A stretch of 64,000 bases of DNA. Origin: Bacteroidota bacterium (GTDB lineage Bacteria; Bacteroidota; Bacteroidia; B-17B0; Aurantibacillaceae). Shown here piece by piece: positions 43,138 to 52,005 of the stretch (its first letter is position 1; every line of letters begins with the position of its first letter). A program made the translations under genes and the position numbers. The notes under the pieces were generated by a model that saw only the letters and a program-made list of their open reading frames with translations, was not told the DNA's origin and ran no database searches. The stretch spans positions 124,001 to 188,000 of the forward strand of contig JAQZBQ010000007.1 in the NCBI GenBank assembly GCA_029237825.1, in the 5' to 3' direction.

Positions 43138-43640
43138 TTGACTCAGGAATAATTTGTCAAATAGTTTGTTGGGCGCTTACAAACAACAAAAGTTTGGATC
43201 TCCTCCATACAATCTGGTTAGGACTATTGAGTTGATTTATTTAGCTTAATGACCGCACTATTAATAAATTGCTTCAACTCCATTCTTAAACAACCACTAA
43301 TCCTTCAACCGCAAATACCAGGCACCTTTCTTCTCCAAATTTCCTCCCATTGGAAGATATACGATTTTATCTGATTATTGATTTCCATATTCTAATTGAG
43401 TTAAACGAGCTAATTCAAAAAACATTAACCTAAAACTGAAATTTTGCCTCTGTAATTGAACCTCTTTGAGGCCCCAAAAGAACCATAACCCGTATTGTTC
43501 ACTAAAACATCAATTTGGGTTTCTTTCTCTAAATTTTGTATACCCTGAACCGTTGATTCATCATTAGTGATATCCATTTTTAAAAGGCGTAACCATGGTC
43601 TTTTATCTGATTCATTTTACCTAGCACTATGTGACTAGCC
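43138..43640 (-). pseudogene. Decayed short-chain dehydrogenase/reductase (SDR)
   Basis: Reading leftward, family hallmarks appear in broken frames: KDHGY then KMDITNDESTVQGIQNL, the strand QIDVLVNNTGYGSFGA (43480-43530, catalytic-loop NNxG), EAKFQF-stop-VNVF-stop with LARLTQL, a GGNLEKKGAWY stretch corresponding to the serine/YxxxK region, FAVEGL, LRMELK, and finally TRLYGG and FDKLFLS near 43140, the usual SDR C-terminus. The Rossmann TGASSGIG start and a middle section are missing, and several stops and frameshifts intervene. It lies directly downstream of, and in the same direction as, the TetR gene, so it is probably the former target gene. Not rescuable as a sequencing error: too many lesions. 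Confidence 0.75.
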
Positions 43641-43681
43641 TTAACTTCATCTCCATCCCTTGTGCATTAGTAGGTTCAAAT

Positions 43682-44242
43682 TTATGTGATCATATCCCAT
43701 AACAATTCAAAAGATTCTTTAATGATCTTGTTTTGTTTGACCTTTGAAAACTCTCCGGCTAGCAGGTATTGAGTGACCCCGGAAATATGACTGGTAATAA
43801 GTGTTTGGAGGAGGTCAGCCGGTAAATGTTTTAGGTTAGCTGTTTTAATTCCTTCATGTATGAAATCCAATAAGATCGCTGCCTGGCTATTCATATCCTC
43901 TGGTGAAATTAAGGAATGAAGAGGCGAACTGGAAAACTGCTGGATAAAGGCAGATTCCGCTTTGTTTTCCACCGACCATTCAATCGTATTTGTATAAATT
44001 GATCTGAAAACCATTTCTAACGAATCTTCCTTGCTAACTTTCGGTTGAACATAAGTTGATAATTGGCCCTGGGTATGTTTATACAGCGCCAGGATCAATT
44101 CTTCCTTGGTATTGTAATAATGAAACAGGGTGCCGTTGGCCACGCCTGCTTCTTTGGCGATTTTACTGGTAGGCGTGGCATGGAAGCCAAATCCCACAAA
44201 TAATTTAAGCGCTGATTTTAATATTACTTCTATTTTATCCAT
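43682..44242 (-). CDS. TetR/AcrR-family transcriptional repressor
   Basis: A 186-residue regulator with an N-terminal HTH at about 8-50 (ILKSALKLFVGFGFHATPTSKIAKEAGVANGTLFHYYNTKEELILALY), the unmistakable TetR signature, and a helical ligand/dimer domain behind it (LEMVFRSIYTNTIEWSVENK, HLPADLLQTLITSHISGVTQYLL). The gene is intact although the SDR gene that follows it is degraded. A palindrome directly upstream is its likely operator, so it should repress itself. Ligand unknown. Confidence 0.95.
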   Translation of the reverse strand: MDKIEVILKSALKLFVGFGFHATPTSKIAKEAGVANGTLFHYYNTKEELILALYKHTQGQLSTYVQPKVSKEDSLEMVFRSIYTNTIEWSVENKAESAFIQQFSSSPLHSLISPEDMNSQAAILLDFIHEGIKTANLKHLPADLLQTLITSHISGVTQYLLAGEFSKVKQNKIIKESFELLWDMIT

Positions 44243-44248
44243 TTTATA

Positions 44249-44264
44249 GACTGATTAGTCAGTC
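44249..44264. promoter_or_regulatory. Likely TetR-family operator
   Basis: GACTGA-TTAG-TCAGTC: perfect 6-base arms around a 4-base centre, starting 7 bases upstream of the TetR start codon. Position and form are those of autoregulatory TetR operators. Confidence 0.7.
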
Positions 44265-44407
44265 GATAAAAATAATCATTCTTCCAGAGAATACAATTTA
44301 ATTTATGGTAACAACTAGTCGTTGCTTCTGGCTTGGCTTTGGGTTACAATCTTTTTCCGAATGAGGCAGGCAAAAGTTTCCACGACTCCCTAACGCAAAA
44401 ATAATCC

Positions 44408-44653
44408 CTAAGAATCGTTATTAAAACGAGCTTTTATCATTATATGATAGCTTCTCACAATTAGAATAGCAATAGCTGTTGTCAAAACCTTTAAAACATT
44501 ATCAGGTGAATGTATTTTGCCATTTACATGTAAATAAAAGACATAAAAAGCAAAAGCAATAAAACCAATAACCAATAGAGTAATTAATATTGTTTGAAAA
44601 ATGTTTCCTATTGTTGAAGCTGGTCTTTTACTTGGTCTATTTTTCTTCATCAT
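44408..44653 (-). CDS. Small two-span membrane protein of unknown function
   Basis: An 81-residue reading frame: a basic N-terminus (MKKNRPSKRP), a membrane span at about 19-43 (IFQTILITLLVIGFIAFAFYVFYLHV), a short hydrophilic turn, a second span at about 56-70 (VLKVLTTAIAILIVRSY) and a basic tail. The positive-inside pattern is consistent and the composition is protein-like, but no family is recognised. A second ATG one codon on is equally possible as start. It stands alone between TetR and fumC. Confidence 0.45.
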   Translation of the reverse strand: MMKKNRPSKRPASTIGNIFQTILITLLVIGFIAFAFYVFYLHVNGKIHSPDNVLKVLTTAIAILIVRSYHIMIKARFNNDS

Positions 44654-45026
44654 AATTATTTTAATTAGTTAACTCTCTATTATAAGAACACACTGTTTTT
44701 GTTTTTTACAAAAGTATTTCCTGCATCGGCCTCAAATCCCTTATCGTTACAACTTTTCCTGTCCAACTGATATCCAAATTAATTCTTCAAAAAATAAAAA
44801 GCCGTTCACTTACCACATTATCTTACCATTAAATAATGAGAAATTTGAATCTGATGATTTTCTCTACATATAAATAGTGAGAACTTCATTTTTTACAAAA
44901 AGTATTTTAAAAATAAATGTATAAGCCGCAGAGCCAGCGTAGTTAGACTAACAAAAATTCATCTTCAATTATCTTCAATTAACCAACATTTTTAGTAAAT
45001 TCAGCCCATCTAAAACAAAACGCTTT
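44654..45026. other. AT-rich intergenic region upstream of fumC
   Basis: About 370 bases with no coding signal or RNA gene. Only a short direct duplication is seen (ATCTTCAATT twice at about 44961-44981). It must contain the fumC promoter, but no exact TAnnTTTG box was found. Confidence 0.5.
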
Positions 45027-46424
45027 ATGGAATTCAGAATTGAAACAGACACGATGGGCGAGGTAAAAGTACCTGCTGATGTTTATTGGGGTGCACAAAC
45101 TGAGCGTTCCCGTAATAATTTTAAAATTGGACCCGAGGCAAGCATGCCAAAGGAAATTATATATGCATTTGGATATTTGAAAAAAGCGGCAGCTTTAGCT
45201 AACTGCGAGTTAGGCGTATTATCGAAAGAAAAAGCCGACTTAATTGCCAAAGCTTGTGATGAGATACTGGCAAAAAAACTGGATGATCAGTTTCCTTTAG
45301 TGATCTGGCAAACAGGTTCCGGTACTCAAAGTAACATGAACGCCAATGAAGTGATTGCATACCGCGCGCACGTGATGAACGGTGGTAAATTAACTGATGA
45401 ACCAAAAGTTTTACACCCAAACGATGATGTGAACAAATCACAATCATCCAACGATACGTACCCAACAGCCATGCATATTGCGGCATACAAACAGGTGGTG
45501 GAGATTACCATCCCGGGCATGGAAAAACTGCGTGATTCTTTGGATAAAAAAGCGAAGGCCTTTGACAAAATCATTAAAACAGGTCGTACGCATTTCATGG
45601 ACGCGACCCCATTATCATTAGGACAGGAATTCAGCGGATACGTGCAGCAAATTAACATGAGCATCCGTGCTTTGAAAAACGCATTAGAAGCTGTGAAAGA
45701 ACTGGCCTTAGGCGGAACAGCCGTTGGAACAGGATTAAACACCCCAAAAGGATACGATGTGCTGGTGGCAAAAAAAATTGCCGAATTAACAGGATTACCA
45801 TTTGTAACTGCGCCAAACAAGTTTGAAGCATTAGCGGCCCATGATGCTATGATTGAGTTAAGCGGAGCACTGAAACGTTCAGCCGTTGCTTTGTTTAAAA
45901 TTGCTAATGATATTCGGATGTTATCGTCCGGACCTCGTTGCGGAATAGGGGAGATCATAATTCCGGATAATGAACCTGGATCATCTATCATGCCCGGGAA
46001 AGTGAATCCAACACAGCCTGAAGCTTTAACCATGGTTTGCGCGCAGGTGATTGGAAATGATGTGGCGGCTACAGTTGGCGGATTGAATGGACATTTTGAA
46101 CTGAACGTATTTAAACCATTGATCGCTTCTAACGTATTACAGTCCGCGCGTTTAATCGGCGATGCCTGTGTATCTTTCACCGAGAAATGCAGTGATGGCA
46201 TTGAACCAAATCTACCAGAATTAAAGAAACACCTTGAAAACTCACTGATGTTGGTTACGGCATTAAACACTCACATCGGTTATGAAAAAGCCGCGAAAAT
46301 TGCGAAAACAGCACACAAGGGAAATAAAACCCTGCGTGAAGCAGCAATCGAATTAGGCTACGTAACAAATGATCAATTCGATCAATGGGTAAGGCCTGAA
46401 GACATGATTGGGAGTTTGAAATAA
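45027..46424 (+). CDS. fumC: Class II fumarate hydratase
   Basis: A 465-residue homotetrameric, iron-free fumarase of the TCA cycle. Motifs: [23 protein letters not shown] at the start, [59 protein letters not shown] with the catalytic His, [13 protein letters not shown], and the superfamily signature [15 protein letters not shown] carrying the catalytic Ser. The long open frame on the opposite strand (45326-46270) is a shadow. The gene is a single unit ahead of mfd. Confidence 0.98.
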   Translation: MEFRIETDTMGEVKVPADVYWGAQTERSRNNFKIGPEASMPKEIIYAFGYLKKAAALANCELGVLSKEKADLIAKACDEILAKKLDDQFPLVIWQTGSGTQSNMNANEVIAYRAHVMNGGKLTDEPKVLHPNDDVNKSQSSNDTYPTAMHIAAYKQVVEITIPGMEKLRDSLDKKAKAFDKIIKTGRTHFMDATPLSLGQEFSGYVQQINMSIRALKNALEAVKELALGGTAVGTGLNTPKGYDVLVAKKIAELTGLPFVTAPNKFEALAAHDAMIELSGALKRSAVALFKIANDIRMLSSGPRCGIGEIIIPDNEPGSSIMPGKVNPTQPEALTMVCAQVIGNDVAATVGGLNGHFELNVFKPLIASNVLQSARLIGDACVSFTEKCSDGIEPNLPELKKHLENSLMLVTALNTHIGYEKAAKIAKTAHKGNKTLREAAIELGYVTNDQFDQWVRPEDMIGSLK

Positions 46425-46490
46425 ACTTTGTAAATTTAACAGAAATCCTGGTCAGCGTTATGTCTGGTCGGGATTTCGTATTTAATAAAC

Positions 46491-46498
46491 TATCTTTA
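46491..46498 (+). promoter_or_regulatory. Bacteroidota-type -7 box before mfd
   Basis: TATCTTTA, one base from TAnnTTTG, ends ten bases before the mfd ATG, giving a very short leader. Confidence 0.4.
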
Positions 46499-46508
46499 CA
46501 GCAATATC

Positions 46509-49500
46509 ATGTGGTGGAACGGTAAGTTTTGGGGCGAATTAAAACAAAAACAGGCGAATCTTAATACAAATGTATTTTTCTCGGGTTTGCGCGGGTCTTC
46601 TTTTGCCTTTTTAATTAATGACCTGTTTCAAAACACATCTTCAAACTACTTTATTGTTTGTAACGATAAAGAGAAGGCTGCCTATCTATTAAACGATCTT
46701 CAATCGCTTTTACCCGAAAAGCACATACATTATTTTCCCGAAAGCTATAAGGTCCCTTATAAAGAAGAAAAAACAAGCAACGCTTCTGTGCAGGAACGCG
46801 CCGAAACACTCAGCAACCTGAGCAAGGATAATTACTCAGGCATCGTGGTTACCTACGCTTCAGCCCTGGCCGAAAAAGTAGCATCAAAAAAGAGTTTAAG
46901 CAAAAACACCCTGGTAATAAAAAAAGGCGAGAAGCTGAGCATTGATTTTATTCAAGAGTTCCTGTCCAGCTACGACTTCGAGCTTTGCGATTTTGTCTCA
47001 GAACCGGGCCAATATGCAATTCGAGGCGGCATTGTGGATATTTATTCATTTGCGCATGAATTGCCTTACAGGATAGAGTTATTTGGAAACGATGTGGATG
47101 CCATTAAAACCTTTGATCCCGCTTCCCAATTATCAAATCACAATTACGATTTTGTGACAGTGATTCCGGATATTCAGTCAAGTCAGGTAATTGAAGTAAG
47201 GCAATCTATTTTTGACTATCTGGCTCACGACACAATCCTTTGTTTTGATGACGTGGTGTTTTCCAAAGATACAATTCAGAAACAGTTTGAAAAAACAGAA
47301 AAAGCCCATTCGGTAGCGGCAGGGACCATTGAACGTTTGCCGCCGCATGAATTGTATATTCAGGGAGGTGATTTTTTAGCGCTCATCAAACCGTTTAGAA
47401 TTATTGAATACGGCTTGCAAAATCATTTGTCACAACAAGAGGTTAATTTCAATCAAAGCGGCCAGCCACAGTTCCATAAAAATTTTGATATGTTGATTAA
47501 TGACCTGAAAGCTAATAAAGCCAAGGGGTACAAAAATTATTTAACAACAGATAATACCAAGCAGGCTGAACGGCTGCATACTATCTTCAATGACTTGTTA
47601 TCTAAAGAACATCGAACGGCTGATAGTTTAATTGAACATGTGAATATTAATATTCACGAAGGGTTCATCGATCATGATTTGAAGATTGCGTGTTACACCG
47701 ACCATCAGGTATTTGAACGCTACCATCGGTTTCACTTAAAAGAAACAAAATACAAAACTGCGGAATCACTCACTTTAAAAGAAATTTTGTCGCTTAACCC
47801 TGGTGATTTTGTTACACACATTGATCATGGTATAGGAAGATTTGGCGGACTGGTGAAATTAAATGTCAATGGCAAAGAGCAGGAGGCCGTGAAGTTGGTT
47901 TACAAAGACAACGACTTCTTGTACGTAAGTATTCACAGTCTGCACCGCATCAGTAAATACACAGGAAAGGAAGGAAATGTACCACGTATTGATAAAATCG
48001 GATCAACAACCTGGAGTACTTTAAAACAAAAGACGAAACGTAACGTTAAGGAAGTTGCCTATGACCTGATCAAGCTTTACGCCAAACGCAAGGCTCAGCC
48101 GGGACATCGTTATCCGCAGGACAATTACCTGCAACATGAACTTGAGGCATCCTTTATTTATGAAGATACACCGGATCAAATTAAAGTAACCGCTGATGTA
48201 AAAAAAGATATGGAAAAACCCCATCCCATGGACCGATTGGTGTGTGGCGATGTTGGCTTCGGCAAAACAGAGATTGCTATACGAGCGGCATTTAAGGCAG
48301 TGTGTGACAGTAAACAGGTGGCTGTTTTGGTTCCCACTACAATTCTGGCTTATCAGCATTATAAAACATTTAAGGAGCGGTTGAAAGACTTGCCTTGCAA
48401 TGTTAATTACATCAACCGTTTCCGGAGTACAAAGGAAGTAAAAGAAATTCTGACCCAAACCAATGAGGGGAAAATAGACATTCTTATCGGCACCCATAAA
48501 ATTGTGGGGAAGGATGTTAAATTCAAAGATCTGGGTTTGCTGATTGTTGATGAGGAGCAGAAGTTTGGTGTTGGAATCAAAGATAAACTGAAAACATTTA
48601 AAACGACGGTAGATACATTGACCCTAACAGCAACACCGATTCCGAGAACCCTGCAATTTAGTTTGATGGGCGCGCGTGATTTATCGGTTATTTCTACACC
48701 TCCAGCTAACCGATATCCCGTTCAAACTGAACTTATTTCTTTTAGCGAGGAAGCTATCAGAGACGCTATTTCCTATGAACTGGGCCGTGGCGGACAGGTT
48801 TACTTTGTGCACAACAAAGTGCAAACCATCCAGGAAGTGGCAGGCATTATTCAACGGCTTGTTCCTGAGGCGCGCGTTGCCGTTGGCCATGGGCAAATGG
48901 ATGGTGATAAGCTGGAAGATGTGATGTTTAGTTTTATTGAAGGGGAGTTTGATGTTTTAGTTGCAACTACAATAATCGAATCTGGTTTGGATATTAGTAA
49001 CGCCAACACCATTATCATCAATGATTCTCAAAATTTTGGTTTAAGCGATTTGCATCAGATGCGGGGCAGGGTAGGGCGCAGCAACAAAAAAGCGTTTTGT
49101 TATTTGCTGACACCGCCATTTATTAACCTCACAACCGAAGCAAGGAAGCGTTTAAAAGCTATTGTTGAGTTTAGTGATTTGGGAAGTGGTTTTCAAATTG
49201 CGATGCGCGACCTTGATATTCGTGGCGCGGGGAACTTATTAGGTGGTGAACAAAGTGGTTTCATCAACGATATGGGTTTCGATACCTATATGAAAATTTT
49301 AAATGAAGCTATTGAGGAGCTTAAACAGGAGGATTGGTATAGAGAAGCCGTGGATAACGGAGAAGGCGCCGGAACAGATAAATCTGTGTTCTCCCGCCAG
49401 TTTGTGAAAGAAACAGTAGTTGATACTGATTTACAGTTGTTGATTCCCGATACCTACGTAAGTAACCTTACGGAACGTTTATTGCTCTACCGCGAACTGG

Positions 49501-49880
49501 ACAATATTTCAAAGAAGGAAGACCTGGTGGTGTTTGAATCGAAGTTGAGAGATCGGTTTGGGCCTTTGCCTATCGAAGTTTCCGAACTGATAAACGTTGT
49601 GCGGATGCGTTGGGCAGCCATGAAGTTAGGATTTGAGAAAATAACCTTGAAAAACAATAAGATGCTTTCTTATTTTTTAAGCAAACAGGATAGCGAATAT
49701 TTCAACTCAGCCATGTTTAAAGCCGTGTTAGCTTTTGCACAAAAAACGCCAAAGCAAACCGCTCTTAAGGAACAAAATAGCAAGCTTTGGTTAACTATTG
49801 AAAACATTAAAAGTGTGGACGAAGCGATTGTGGTTTTGGATAAAATTAATGCCCTGGTATCGCCCGGCACCACAGAATAG
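46509..49880 (+). CDS. mfd: Transcription-repair coupling factor
   Basis: A 1123-residue ATP-driven translocase that removes RNA polymerase stalled at DNA lesions and recruits UvrA. Domain order: UvrB-like N-terminal modules (about 1-340, incl. EPGQYAIRGGIVDIYSF), the polymerase-binding CarD/RID domain (about 420-480, LNPGDFVTHIDHGIGRFGGL), superfamily 2 helicase with Walker A GDVGFGKT at 580-587, DEEQKFG, TATPIPRTLQFSLMGARD, QMRGRVGRSNKKAFCYLL, and the C-terminal TRCF domain (about 985-1080). It is shorter in places than E. coli Mfd (1148) but complete. A strong bidirectional terminator follows. Confidence 0.97.
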   Translation: MWWNGKFWGELKQKQANLNTNVFFSGLRGSSFAFLINDLFQNTSSNYFIVCNDKEKAAYLLNDLQSLLPEKHIHYFPESYKVPYKEEKTSNASVQERAETLSNLSKDNYSGIVVTYASALAEKVASKKSLSKNTLVIKKGEKLSIDFIQEFLSSYDFELCDFVSEPGQYAIRGGIVDIYSFAHELPYRIELFGNDVDAIKTFDPASQLSNHNYDFVTVIPDIQSSQVIEVRQSIFDYLAHDTILCFDDVVFSKDTIQKQFEKTEKAHSVAAGTIERLPPHELYIQGGDFLALIKPFRIIEYGLQNHLSQQEVNFNQSGQPQFHKNFDMLINDLKANKAKGYKNYLTTDNTKQAERLHTIFNDLLSKEHRTADSLIEHVNINIHEGFIDHDLKIACYTDHQVFERYHRFHLKETKYKTAESLTLKEILSLNPGDFVTHIDHGIGRFGGLVKLNVNGKEQEAVKLVYKDNDFLYVSIHSLHRISKYTGKEGNVPRIDKIGSTTWSTLKQKTKRNVKEVAYDLIKLYAKRKAQPGHRYPQDNYLQHELEASFIYEDTPDQIKVTADVKKDMEKPHPMDRLVCGDVGFGKTEIAIRAAFKAVCDSKQVAVLVPTTILAYQHYKTFKERLKDLPCNVNYINRFRSTKEVKEILTQTNEGKIDILIGTHKIVGKDVKFKDLGLLIVDEEQKFGVGIKDKLKTFKTTVDTLTLTATPIPRTLQFSLMGARDLSVISTPPANRYPVQTELISFSEEAIRDAISYELGRGGQVYFVHNKVQTIQEVAGIIQRLVPEARVAVGHGQMDGDKLEDVMFSFIEGEFDVLVATTIIESGLDISNANTIIINDSQNFGLSDLHQMRGRVGRSNKKAFCYLLTPPFINLTTEARKRLKAIVEFSDLGSGFQIAMRDLDIRGAGNLLGGEQSGFINDMGFDTYMKILNEAIEELKQEDWYREAVDNGEGAGTDKSVFSRQFVKETVVDTDLQLLIPDTYVSNLTERLLLYRELDNISKKEDLVVFESKLRDRFGPLPIEVSELINVVRMRWAAMKLGFEKITLKNNKMLSYFLSKQDSEYFNSAMFKAVLAFAQKTPKQTALKEQNSKLWLTIENIKSVDEAIVVLDKINALVSPGTTE

Positions 49881-49927
49881 CCTTGCAACCGTTCGAATTT
49901 CTTTTTAAAAACCATAGATAGTGCCAT

Positions 49928-49964
49928 AAAAAAACCCGCCTCGAATAAACGAAGCGGGTTTTTT
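49928..49964. terminator. Bidirectional terminator between convergent mfd and a T9SS gene
   Basis: AAAAAAACCCGC pairs with GCGGGTTTTTT around CTCGAATAAACGAA; A-run on one side and T-run on the other let it serve both mfd and the convergent gene at 49980. Confidence 0.9.
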
Positions 49965-49979
49965 AGTTATTGATAATAA

Positions 49980-51335
49980 TTATTCTACAATCATTTTCTT
50001 AGTAGATACATTACCATCTACGTTTAAAGAGTAGTAATATACACCAGATGCCAAAGTGTTTAAGTTCACTGTGTGAGTTCCAGCAGTAGTTCCAACGTTT
50101 TCAGTTGAAATAACTCGGCCCATTACGTCAGTAACTGTAAATACAGCAGATTTAACGTCTTTTGCTAATTCAAATTTCACAGAAGATGATTTAGAAAATG
50201 GATTTGGAGAGTTTTGACCTAATGCAAATCCTTTGTTCTCTAATTCGCTAACCTTCGTTACAGTATTTGTGAAGTGAATAGAGAAATCAATCCAGTATCC
50301 TAAATAGAAAGCAGCTCTTCCGGCAGTTGCAAAAGCACCAGCCTCTTGAAGGTAACGGCCTTTCTTAAGAATGTAGTTAGAACCGTTTTTACCTGTACCG
50401 AAATCATCGTATCCATCGCTAACGTCAGCAATTGAGTTTAAAGCAGGAACATCTTGTGCGAATTCAACAGCTGCCCAACCACTAACTGTACCTGGAGCAG
50501 GAGAAGAAGGTGACGCATAAGAAATATCTCCGTTTGCATGAGTTCCACCAGCATTAAAAGAGTAACCGCAAGAAACGATATTTCCAGCAGGAATCAATTG
50601 ACCTAGTGTGCCGTTTACAGCAATTGGTAAATAATCTGAAACATCAGCCATGTAAGTTGAATCTGCTTTAGTTAACACATGCTTAAACGTTTTTCTGTTA
50701 GTTAAAGGAGCAGAATAACGGATTTTATCGCCATTTCCAAGTGACGTTGTGAATTTAGGAACTGCCCAGTAACCCATTGCGTTTAGGTTTGGAGAAGCTG
50801 TTGAATATGCATATCTAGCGAATACTGCTGTATTTGCTGTATCTCCCCAAACAACTTCAACGATTAAAGTATCATCTACAGTATGACCTCTGCGTTGGTA
50901 AACACCACCAATCCAAACAGTATCCAAAAAGTAAGAATCAGTTGGAGTTAATAATGGTTGAAAGTTAACCTGATCAAAAATGATTGATTTAGGATCAAAA
51001 GTTACACCATAATTGTGGCCATCAATAATTGAAGCGGTAGAAAAAGAAGATTTTACAGTTGTGTCAACAAAAATTGGATCAACATAAATACCATAATCAT
51101 CACCTGTTCCTCCTACTGTTTTACCATGAGCCGTAGGAAGGGCATAACTTGGATCGAAACGGCCAGAAAAGTTAGCCGTAGTTACTTTTTTATTTTTAAC
51201 CGGAGCTCTTTCTGCAGACTTTCCTACATAAGTTTGTTTTTGAACACCTAATACTGCTTGTTGCATAAAGCTTTGTTGAGCAATAGCACACGCAGAAAGC
51301 ATCACTGCGCTGATTGATAAGTAGATTTTTTTCAT
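49980..51335 (-). CDS. T9SS-exported protein with type A sorting domain
   Basis: Start set at the ATG ending at 51335, giving the signal peptide MKKIYLSISAVMLSACAIAQ; 14 codons of open frame upstream are unlike one. The 451-residue product has a predicted all-beta body of unknown function (IIFDQVNFQPLLTPTDSYFLDTVWIGGVYQRRG, LIVEVVWGDTANTAVFARY) and the C-terminal sorting domain at about 372-451: LGQNSPNPFSKSSSVKFEL, AVFTVTDVMGRVIS, LASGVYYYSLNVDG, KKMIVE. It would be exported across the outer membrane, the tail removed by the PorU machinery. Its codons are notably regular (TTA/GAA/ATT-poor variants), as in well-expressed genes. Confidence 0.88.
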   Translation of the reverse strand: MKKIYLSISAVMLSACAIAQQSFMQQAVLGVQKQTYVGKSAERAPVKNKKVTTANFSGRFDPSYALPTAHGKTVGGTGDDYGIYVDPIFVDTTVKSSFSTASIIDGHNYGVTFDPKSIIFDQVNFQPLLTPTDSYFLDTVWIGGVYQRRGHTVDDTLIVEVVWGDTANTAVFARYAYSTASPNLNAMGYWAVPKFTTSLGNGDKIRYSAPLTNRKTFKHVLTKADSTYMADVSDYLPIAVNGTLGQLIPAGNIVSCGYSFNAGGTHANGDISYASPSSPAPGTVSGWAAVEFAQDVPALNSIADVSDGYDDFGTGKNGSNYILKKGRYLQEAGAFATAGRAAFYLGYWIDFSIHFTNTVTKVSELENKGFALGQNSPNPFSKSSSVKFELAKDVKSAVFTVTDVMGRVISTENVGTTAGTHTVNLNTLASGVYYYSLNVDGNVSTKKMIVE

Positions 51336-51506
51336 TTTATACTGTTTTAGTAAATTAAGTTTAGACAAATATAACAATCGGATTATAAAAACAAACTATG
51401 TAATTCACATTTTAACAGTGTTAATGCTTGGTAAACCATCAAAGCCCGCCGTTTCTGAAAAAAAATAGTAAGATTTATATAATATTTCTTTTCCTTTACA
51501 ATCTTT

Positions 51507-51514
51507 TATCTTTG
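51507..51514 (+). promoter_or_regulatory. Bacteroidota-type -7 box before the thioesterase
   Basis: TATCTTTG matches TAnnTTTG exactly and ends four bases before the ATG at 51519, so transcripts should be almost leaderless. Confidence 0.5.
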
Positions 51515-51518
51515 GTAA

Positions 51519-51938
51519 ATGTTAAAAAACACGTCTCATTCAATCATTAAATTTAGTGAAGTGGATTCCTTGCACGTGGTATGGCACGGCCACTATGTGA
51601 GGTATTTTGAAGACGGCCGCGAGGCCTTCGGAAAGCAATTCGGGTTGGGTTATCTGGATGTATACGCACACGGACTTGCGGTTCCATTGGTTGATTTGCA
51701 GGTAAGTTTTAAACGAATCCTGGAATATGGCGATACAGCAATCATTGAAACAACTTTTATAGACTCACCGGCAGCAAAGCTGATGTTTAATTACCATATT
51801 TTAAGTGAGAAACATGGGTATGTTGCCTGCACGGGGAAAACCACACAGGTATTTATGAATCCTCATAAGAAAGAGTTATTTATTACGATGCCCCCTTTTA
51901 TGGAAGACTGGAAAACGAAGTGGTTAAAAAACAAATAA
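51519..51938 (+). CDS. YbgC/FadM-like acyl-CoA thioesterase (hotdog fold)
   Basis: A 139-residue single hotdog domain. The active-site strand-helix reads DSLHVVWHGHYVRYFEDGREAF, with the Asp (about residue 15) and HGHY characteristic of 4-hydroxybenzoyl-CoA-type thioesterases; later strands AIIETTFIDSPAAKLMFNYHI and TGKTTQVFMN complete the fold. A thioesterase of this type is part of aryl-polyene and flexirubin clusters, and the LolA-like, lipoprotein and dehydratase genes downstream fit that set. It releases or trims an acyl chain; substrate inferred. A small hairpin lies between it and the next gene. Confidence 0.88.
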   Translation: MLKNTSHSIIKFSEVDSLHVVWHGHYVRYFEDGREAFGKQFGLGYLDVYAHGLAVPLVDLQVSFKRILEYGDTAIIETTFIDSPAAKLMFNYHILSEKHGYVACTGKTTQVFMNPHKKELFITMPPFMEDWKTKWLKNK

Positions 51939-51957
51939 AACACCTCTTGTGTTTTGT
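51937..51957 (+). terminator. Possible weak terminator after the thioesterase gene
   Basis: AAAACAC (51937-51943) pairs with GTGTTTT (51949-51955), loop CTCTT. AT-rich stem over the stop codon; may attenuate rather than end transcription. Confidence 0.45.
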
Positions 51958-52005
51958 TAACACGATTTTAAACCACACTCTGTCTTTATTAATTATTTTT
52001 AGCCC

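Larger units (their letters stand above)
42478..43681. other. 1.2-kb stretch without an intact gene, with parS sites and a decayed gene
   Basis: From left to right: parS site C, the methyltransferase terminator, an AT-rich stretch 42535-43020 without coding signal, parS site D, a leftward terminator-like hairpin, and the remains of a short-chain dehydrogenase (43138-43640, minus). DnaA boxes were looked for: the nearest are two 7-of-9 matches to TTATCCACA (TTATCCATT at about 42592 and TTATACAAC at about 43007), too few to call an origin. Confidence 0.6.

Noticed and set aside
44265-44407. Possible gene remnant upstream of TetR
   Set aside because: No frame gives recognisable protein wording; treated as plain intergenic DNA.
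45326-46270. 314-codon open frame on the minus strand across fumC
   Set aside because: It lies entirely antisense to a complete class II fumarase; its composition (Ser/Pro/Phe-rich, no fold or family wording) is that of a shadow frame.
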